Both the position numbers and the translations under genes were made by a program. A DNA stretch of 5,826 nt from Chitinophagaceae bacterium. GTDB taxonomy: Bacteria > Bacteroidota > Bacteroidia > Chitinophagales > Chitinophagaceae. The DNA is taken from the NCBI GenBank assembly GCA_003135585.1, contig PLCH01000110.1, positions 8,342 to 14,167 of the forward strand, read 5' to 3'. This document shows positions 1 through 5,826 of the stretch, in pieces. Positions within the stretch are counted from its first letter, which is position 1, and each line of letters begins with the position of its first letter. The notes under the pieces are model-generated. The model was not told where the DNA came from, ran no database searches, and was given only the letters and a program-made list of their open reading frames with translations.

Positions 1-774
1 TGGTACACGGGCCAGTTCTATGCTCAATCCTTTATTGAGAATGTCTGCAAAATTGATTTTGACCAATCCAGGACCATTCTGATCTGGGCCATTTTATTCG
101 CCACTCCTTTTTTTATTGTGTTCGGGGGATGGAGCGATAAACTGGGTCGCAAATGGATTATGATCGCAGGCATGCTGCTGGCTGTCGTTTCCTACCGGTA
201 TTTATTCGCCCGGCTGTTGGATACAGCCGATTCTAAGAATAAAATTGAACAGACAGAAAAAAAAGAAGTAAAAACCACTTTGATCCCCCTTGGAAAAACC
301 GGAAATTTCCTTAGAACTTCCGTTACCCTTTCTTATTTCAATGACGGAATGACGATCAGGGAAACCAAGAAGGATACCGCTTACTTTTTAAAAGAGAAAA
401 CAACGGTTAAACCGGAAATAAAAATTTCAAAGACACTTGGCAACAGCGGTTATTGGAAAATGGTCTGGATTGTTTTTGTTATGATTTTTTATGTGACGAT
501 GGTCTATGGCCCCATTGCCGCTTTCCTGGTCGAATTGTTTCCAACGAAGATCCGTTATACTTCCATGTCCCTGCCCTATCATATCGGCAACGGTGTATTC
601 GGAGGGCTGACTCCGTTTATTGCCACCTTGCTAACGACTATTTACACAGCTGACAAATTAGTGGGGCTTATGTATCCCATCCTTATAGCCTCGGCCTGCA
701 TGATCATAGGCGCCCTTTATATACCGCACCTTGATTCGAAACAAGAATTTACAAAACCATCAAAAAATAGTTGA
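1..774 (+). CDS. MFS transporter, metabolite:H+ symporter-like (C-terminal half, 5' partial)
   Basis: The frame is open from the first base, so the true start lies upstream; 257 residues are visible. They correspond to the C-terminal half of a 12-helix major facilitator. The WYTGQFYAQ stretch at residues 1-9 resembles the end of TM7 in the metabolite:H+ symporter (MHS) group. Hydrophobic segments lie near residues 25-43 (TM8), 52-70 (TM9), 151-176 (TM10), 192-213 (TM11) and 219-242 (TM12). The TM8-9 loop carries the MFS motif SDKLGRK (45-51), and ELFPTKIRYTSMS (178-190) after TM10 is typical of MHS proteins. Residues 71-150 form a polar insert between TM9 and TM10, predicted periplasmic by alternating topology. 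The substrate cannot be told; relatives carry organic acids, osmolytes or sugars with protons. An internal GTG at 118 is not the start, since homology continues upstream. A small membrane protein gene follows after 3 bases. The family call is firm, the subgroup fairly so. Confidence 0.88.
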   Translation, partial: WYTGQFYAQSFIENVCKIDFDQSRTILIWAILFATPFFIVFGGWSDKLGRKWIMIAGMLLAVVSYRYLFARLLDTADSKNKIEQTEKKEVKTTLIPLGKTGNFLRTSVTLSYFNDGMTIRETKKDTAYFLKEKTTVKPEIKISKTLGNSGYWKMVWIVFVMIFYVTMVYGPIAAFLVELFPTKIRYTSMSLPYHIGNGVFGGLTPFIATLLTTIYTADKLVGLMYPILIASACMIIGALYIPHLDSKQEFTKPSKNS

Positions 775-777
775 TCT

Positions 778-993
778 ATGAATAAGCTTAGGAAGGTACT
801 CGGGGTTTTTTGGATGCTGGTTAGCCCGGTTGCAATCTTTTATCTGGTTAAAACCGCCTCGGAAGAAATTGCCAAAAAACCCGTGACAGAAACCATTATC
901 CAATGGGGAGTTTTTATCGGAGTATTTATTCCCATTGCCCTTGGTCTGGTAATTTTCGGTTACTATGCGCTAAAAGGGGAATATGATATTTAA
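778..993 (+). CDS. Small two-helix membrane protein next to MFS transporter
   Basis: This 71-residue protein starts at an ATG three bases after the transporter stop codon, so the two genes are almost certainly co-transcribed and probably translationally coupled. Two hydrophobic helices are visible, at about residues 9-25 and 42-64. They are joined by a polar linker (ASEEIAKKPVTET) that should face the periplasm, because the N-terminus (MNKLRK) is positively charged and the short C-terminal tail (KGEYDI) follows the second helix. It has no catalytic motif and no Cys. I have a memory of short Bacteroidota proteins of this shape beside MFS genes, possibly filed as DUF6814, but I cannot confirm that number. 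A role as a small accessory subunit or stabiliser of the neighbouring transporter is an inference from position and topology only. That it is a real gene is well supported by spacing, composition and clean two-helix architecture. Confidence 0.8.
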   Translation: MNKLRKVLGVFWMLVSPVAIFYLVKTASEEIAKKPVTETIIQWGVFIGVFIPIALGLVIFGYYALKGEYDI

Positions 994-1005
994 GGCCAGA
1001 TTAGC

Positions 1006-1013
1006 TACTTTCG
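1006..1013 (+). promoter_or_regulatory. Candidate -7 element ahead of gldA
   Basis: TACTTTCG matches the Bacteroidota sigma-ABfr -7 consensus TAnnTTTG at all but one defined position. It lies 17 bases before the gldA ATG and is followed by CACC, so a transcript would begin only about 5-12 bases before the start codon. No clear TTG or TTTG -33 element sits at the usual distance upstream, so this is a weak call. It would serve the gldA-eno-septum protein run. Confidence 0.35.
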
Positions 1014-1030
1014 CACCGTAAAACAGCGAC

Positions 1031-3260
<2,230 letters not shown>

Positions 3261-3278
3261 TTGGTTCGACTACCACCG

Positions 3279-3578
3279 ATGCAATTCCTGACACATATCC
3301 CTTCCTGGCTGAAAAACAAGTATGTCCTGACGGCGATTGGCTTCTGCATCTGGATGCTCTTCTTTGATGACAGGGACTTTATTACCACCCATTTCAGGCA
3401 TACGGAAGAACTGAAAAAGCTTGAGCAAAGCAAAAAATACTACCAGGAACAGATCGCTGGAACCCGGTCAGAACTGGATAAACTGAAGACCAATCCAGGT
3501 CTCATTGAAAAATATGCCCGTGAAAAGTACCTAATGAAAAGGGATAATGAAGACGTTTTTATTATCCGGGAGAAATAG
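3279..3578 (+). CDS. Septum formation initiator family protein (FtsB/DivIC-like)
   Basis: The 99-residue product has the layout of the FtsB/DivIC division proteins: a short basic cytoplasmic N-terminus (LKNKY), one membrane helix (about 15-29), a charged coiled coil (about 42-72, ELKKLEQSKKYYQEQI and onward), and the conserved end motif IEKYAREKYLMKRDNEDVFII (75-96 region). Family members join the FtsQ/FtsL (DivIB/FtsL) subcomplex at the septum and signal to the peptidoglycan synthase of the divisome. I chose ATG 3279. A TTG at 3261, directly after the eno stop, would add only VRLPP-type residues with no helix or charge feature, so it is less likely. A FtsB-like gene directly after eno is an arrangement I associate with Bacteroidota, and small FtsB-like genes also follow eno in many proteobacteria. 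Which of FtsB or DivIC it matches best cannot be decided by eye, so no symbol is given. Confidence 0.88.
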   Translation: MQFLTHIPSWLKNKYVLTAIGFCIWMLFFDDRDFITTHFRHTEELKKLEQSKKYYQEQIAGTRSELDKLKTNPGLIEKYAREKYLMKRDNEDVFIIREK

Positions 3579-3592
3579 GCTGTTCGGCCTAT
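3575..3592 (+). terminator. Small hairpin at the end of the gldA-eno-septum run
   Basis: ATAGGC (3575-3580) pairs perfectly with GCCTAT (3587-3592) around the loop TGTTCG. The hairpin covers the TAG stop of the septum protein gene. The following bases (AGTTGTTGATTTC) are only moderately T-rich, so it is at best a weak intrinsic terminator, or it may protect the 3' end of the message. The inverted repeat is seen directly; the role is inferred. Confidence 0.35.
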
Positions 3593-3631
3593 AGTTGTTG
3601 ATTTCTTGCCTCTTATACCATATACAAGCCA

Positions 3632-3668
3632 GGTATCTTTTATTTTATCATAAAACAATAAGAATACC
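3632..3668 (+). other. AT-rich imperfect hairpin in the 3579-3730 intergenic stretch
   Basis: GGTAT (3632-3636) pairs with ATACC (3664-3668). CTT (3637-3639) pairs with AAG (3660-3662), and TTTTA (3643-3647) pairs with TAAAA (3651-3655) around a TCA loop, with a bulge and an internal loop between the helices. A run of six T (3678-3683) follows ten bases later. It could be a weak terminator for the upstream run or part of the leader of the next gene. The inner pairing is all A-T, so stability is low. The rest of 3579-3730 shows no gene; a 63-codon frame across it gives a protein without recognisable structure. Confidence 0.25.
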
Positions 3669-3730
3669 CAAATCCCGTTTTTTATTCGGACGTTTCATTT
3701 TTTTACTGCTTCGGAAAATTAGGACATTAA

Positions 3731-3982
3731 ATGGTTTTGCCTATGACACTCTCTACACCGGAGGATCTTTTACTGTATTTGTATAAAGAGTCTTCCCCTG
3801 AATTAACGGCTGCTATCAGCACAGCGTTAAACGAAGACTGGACGCTTCGGGAAAAATTGCAGGTTATGCAATCTTCTGTTGACGAACTGGACAAGGTTAT
3901 CGTTGCACCGCGCATGGAAATTATTCTGAAGGTGCTGAAATATGCACGGGAGACTGCTGTTGAATCTGTTCAGCATCCCTGA
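3731..3982 (+). CDS. Hypothetical small protein, anti-sigma N-terminus-like without zinc ligands
   Basis: This 83-residue protein is soluble and largely helical, with no signal peptide, membrane helix or Cys. I do not recognise a named family with certainty. The stretch EDLLLYLYKESSPELTAAI (11-29) followed by TALNEDWTLREKL (31-43) follows the pattern of zf-HC2/anti-sigma N-terminal domains (LLxYLyGELspeE..., then a His-Leu and two Cys), but the His is replaced by Ala32 and the Cys positions by other residues. The second half (DELDKVIVAPRMEIILKVLKYARE, 51-74) is amphipathic and lacks the membrane anchor of true anti-sigma factors. A second ATG at 3743 would give 79 residues starting MTLSTPEDL and is a serious alternative start. 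The gene lies in a 152-base gap downstream of the division gene and 53 bases before nth, on the same strand. Good codon-level coherence and the helical pattern support a real gene; its function is unknown. Confidence 0.7.
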   Translation: MVLPMTLSTPEDLLLYLYKESSPELTAAISTALNEDWTLREKLQVMQSSVDELDKVIVAPRMEIILKVLKYARETAVESVQHP

Positions 3983-4007
3983 ATTCGCTTGGCAATATCG
4001 ATTCCCG

Positions 4008-4015
4008 TAAATTCG
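4008..4015 (+). promoter_or_regulatory. Candidate -7 element ahead of nth
   Basis: TAAATTCG fits TAnnTTTG with one mismatch, the same T-to-C change as the candidate ahead of gldA. A TTG at 3989-3991 lies 16 bases upstream, slightly closer than the usual spacing for a -33 element. If used, transcription would start near 4020, inside the longest possible nth frame. That favours ATG 4036 as the nth start over GTG 4015. Confidence 0.3.
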
Positions 4016-4035
4016 TGGTCATTGAACAGTTTCAA

Positions 4036-4710
4036 ATGACCAGGAGGGAACGTTTTAAGGCCGTGTTAGACTACTTTCAGGAACACCAACCCATTGCCGA
4101 AACGGAGTTGCTGTATACCAATCCCTACGAATTACTTGTCTCGGTTATATTATCCGCCCAATGCACTGACAAGCGGGTTAATCTTACCACACCAGCCATA
4201 TTTGAAAAATATCCAGACACCCAATCTTTATCCCGGGCGGGTTTTGATGATTTATTACACTTAATTAAAAGCATTTCTTATCCCAATAATAAGACCAGGC
4301 ACCTGATTGCGATGGCCCGGATACTGATGGAAAAATTCCACGGTGAAGTGCCATTGAAAGTGGATGAATTGATGCAATTGCCCGGTGTCGGGAGAAAAAC
4401 AGCCAACGTCATTACTTCTGTGATTGACAAGCAACCCAATATGGCAGTTGATACACATGTATTCCGGGTTTCGGCCAGAATTGGTTTGACCCTGAATGCA
4501 AAGACCCCTTTGGCAGCTGAAAAACAGCTGATCCGCTTTATACCCGAGCCACTCATTCATAAAGCTCATCACTGGCTCATATTGCACGGCCGTTATGTTT
4601 GTATAGCCAGAAGCCCGAAGTGTACGATCTGTGGGCTAAAAGACCTGTGCAAATATTTCAAAAAAAACGGAATTATTGACAATTATCGACAACCAATTGC
4701 CCATCAATAA
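4036..4710 (+). CDS. nth: Endonuclease III (DNA glycosylase/AP lyase)
   Basis: Endonuclease III removes oxidised pyrimidines from DNA and cuts the abasic site by beta-elimination in base excision repair. The 224-residue product carries the whole family pattern. The helix-hairpin-helix LPGVGRKTANV (115-125) contains the catalytic Lys121. Asp139 in AVDTHVFRVS is the second catalytic residue. The [4Fe-4S] cluster motif C-x6-C-x2-C-x5-C is at C189, C196, C199 and C205. Other conserved stretches are NPYELLVSVILSAQCTDKRVN and HHWLILHGRYVC. I chose ATG 4036, which begins MTRRERF as in relatives; the frame stays open to GTG 4015, which would add seven residues and lies in a promoter-like sequence. 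After the last cluster Cys there is a 19-residue tail, encoded just beyond and within a run of eight A (4660-4667), and its last 38 bases overlap the convergent amidohydrolase gene. The identification is secure. Confidence 0.96.
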   Translation: MTRRERFKAVLDYFQEHQPIAETELLYTNPYELLVSVILSAQCTDKRVNLTTPAIFEKYPDTQSLSRAGFDDLLHLIKSISYPNNKTRHLIAMARILMEKFHGEVPLKVDELMQLPGVGRKTANVITSVIDKQPNMAVDTHVFRVSARIGLTLNAKTPLAAEKQLIRFIPEPLIHKAHHWLILHGRYVCIARSPKCTICGLKDLCKYFKKNGIIDNYRQPIAHQ

Positions 4711-5826
4711 AGACTTTACAAACTTTGGTGGTGTATTCAAAGGGATCCCCGTCATACAATACCATATCCGCATCTTTTCCTTTCTCAAGCGAGCCTATTC
4801 GCTTCTCCAATCCCAATAACCTTGCGGGATTAATAGTAATTGCCCTGAGCGCTTCTTCATAAGGCAGACTTCCACGCCCCACCGCTGCAGCGGCTTCAAA
4901 AAGGACGACCCTTGTTTTGGGCACATAGGCTTCATAGCCGCTTTCGATCGAAACGCTTATTCCCGCTTTGGTTAGAAGGGCCGCATTTTCCATTGTCATA
5001 TTGGCCATATCGCCGTCGGGACCCGCCATCGTTGGATGGACGATTACTTCGGCACCTGAGGATTTAATTTCATCCGTCATACGGTAGGCTTCTGCAACAC
5101 CTTCCAGCACCAGCTTAAACCCAAATTCCTTCGCTAAACGAAGGGCAGAAAAAATATCAGTGACCTTATTTGCTTCCACGATTCCCTTGACCTCTCCTTT
5201 TAAAAGCCGGGCGAGCATTTCCAGATCCAGATCCATGGCAGGTCGCTTGGACAGGTCCTTGTCCTGCAGCCTTTTCACATATTCCTGGGTTTTCAGCAAC
5301 TCTGTGCGCAACATCGAAATTTCTTTTGACTTGGTACCTGGAGATATAAAGTTACTCCTCACTGCCGGCCCAATGGTCATAGCCACCATGGCTAAAGGTT
5401 GCAGGGTCACTGCATCGATCATACCCGGTTTGGTTTTGACAACCATGGTCTGCCCGCTTATCAGGGCGCCCGTGCCATGACCGGTATGAATCGTGGTGAC
5501 TCCGTTATTCCGGAGGTATTCTACGAGTTTATCATCAGGATTATAAGCATCAATAGCCCGCAGGGCAGGTTGCATCGGTGAAGACTTTTCCAATTGGTCC
5601 TGGTCAGCAGAAATATTTAGCGGGCCTGAAAATCCAACTTCACTTCTCGCGTCCACGAGGCCCGGCGTGACGGCTTTTGCTATATATATCTTGTAGCCTT
5701 CGGGTATTTTAATATCTGTTCCCAATTTTTCGATCCGGCCATCTTTCAAAAGCAGGATCCCGTTTATTAATTTGCCGCCGGTGACGGTATAGATTGTTTC
5801 TGCTTTGATGGCAACCTGTGCAATTG
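4673..5826 (-). CDS. Amidohydrolase family protein, imidazolonepropionase-like, metal ligands apparently lost (5' partial)
   Basis: The frame runs off the window edge; 383 whole codons are visible from 5824 (residues counted from there). A TTG at 5749 is not the start, since IAQVAIKAETIYTVTGG and the rest of the N-terminal beta-sandwich lie upstream. Family marks are KDGRIEKLG, AVTPGLVDARSEVG (53-66), IHTGHGTGALISGQT (112-126), the HutI-like stretch TDIFSALRLAKEFGFKLVL, and the C-terminal INPARLLG (331-338) with GKDADMVLYDGDPFE (349-363). Active members are metal-dependent hydrolases of cyclic amides or peptides-like bonds. Here the usual HxH after PGxxD reads R-S-E, the usual HAHRADDI-type site reads VEANKVTDI (216-224), the usual EHG reads LEG (240-242), and the usual TDS near the end reads IES (293-295). 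It is thus probably not a canonical metallohydrolase. In relatives I recall such proteins as exported, Bacteroidota-specific and beside a larger amidohydrolase, which would lie beyond 5826. The superfamily call is firm; loss of activity is inferred from eye alignment. Confidence 0.88.
   Translation of the reverse strand, partial: IAQVAIKAETIYTVTGGKLINGILLLKDGRIEKLGTDIKIPEGYKIYIAKAVTPGLVDARSEVGFSGPLNISADQDQLEKSSPMQPALRAIDAYNPDDKLVEYLRNNGVTTIHTGHGTGALISGQTMVVKTKPGMIDAVTLQPLAMVAMTIGPAVRSNFISPGTKSKEISMLRTELLKTQEYVKRLQDKDLSKRPAMDLDLEMLARLLKGEVKGIVEANKVTDIFSALRLAKEFGFKLVLEGVAEAYRMTDEIKSSGAEVIVHPTMAGPDGDMANMTMENAALLTKAGISVSIESGYEAYVPKTRVVLFEAAAAVGRGSLPYEEALRAITINPARLLGLEKRIGSLEKGKDADMVLYDGDPFEYTTKVCKVFIDGQLVVDNCQ

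Noticed and set aside
118..120. GTG as start of the MFS gene
   Set aside because: The frame is open to base 1 and the upstream residues match MFS helices 7 and 8, so the gene is simply cut by the window edge.
3595..3786. 63-codon plus-strand frame spanning the AT-rich intergenic stretch
   Set aside because: The product is an unstructured mix of Leu, Phe and Arg, it overlaps the better-supported gene at 3731, and it covers the hairpin region; no start signal or family likeness.
4039..4046. AGGAGG sequence near the nth start
   Set aside because: It lies just after the chosen ATG, as Arg-Arg codons, and no suitable start codon follows at Shine-Dalgarno distance; Bacteroidota rarely use such sites.
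4676..4694. Near-palindrome TTGACAATTATCGACAA as a terminator or operator
   Set aside because: Only about 12 of 16 positions are symmetric, it falls within coding sequence of nth, and no T-run follows at the right place on the plus strand.
5160..5581. Plus-strand frames opposite the amidohydrolase
   Set aside because: They are shadows of a conserved minus-strand gene whose family motifs continue through the same bases.
5747..5749. TTG as start of the amidohydrolase
   Set aside because: The frame continues upstream to the window edge with residues that fit the N-terminal beta-sandwich of the family.

Overview
The window reads as a chromosomal segment of a Bacteroidota bacterium, most likely of the Chitinophagaceae or a near relative. 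The signs are a GldA-type ABC ATPase, an enolase followed directly by a short FtsB/DivIC-like septum protein, an endonuclease III of the Bacteroidota type, starts without Shine-Dalgarno sequences, and promoter-like TAnnTTTG variants. No taxon search was possible, so the family-level placement is an inference. Gene density is high and I see no tRNA, rRNA, insertion sequence, phage or CRISPR signal.

Layout. (1) Positions 1-993: the C-terminal half of an MFS transporter (metabolite:H+ symporter type, cut by the window start), followed after 3 bases by a 71-residue protein with two membrane helices. The pair looks translationally coupled. (2) Positions 1031-3578: a tight same-strand run of gldA (ABC ATPase), eno (enolase) and an FtsB/DivIC-like division protein, with gaps of 22 and 18 bases, closed by a small hairpin over the last stop codon. 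(3) Positions 3579-3730: an AT-rich non-coding stretch with an imperfect hairpin. (4) Positions 3731-3982: a small soluble protein that resembles the N-terminal part of zinc-binding anti-sigma factors but has no Cys/His ligands. (5) Positions 4036-4710: nth, endonuclease III, with all catalytic and iron-sulfur residues. (6) Positions 4673-5826, minus strand: the C-terminal part of an imidazolonepropionase-like amidohydrolase whose start lies beyond the window. It overlaps the end of nth tail to tail by 38 bases.

Most genes are housekeeping: glycolysis, division and base excision repair. The points most worth a second look are the amidohydrolase, in which every position where I would expect a metal ligand appears substituted; the small membrane protein coupled to the MFS transporter; the roughly 80-residue insert predicted to be periplasmic in that transporter; and the ligand-less anti-sigma-like small protein. 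I found no convincing evidence of a wholly new multi-gene system.
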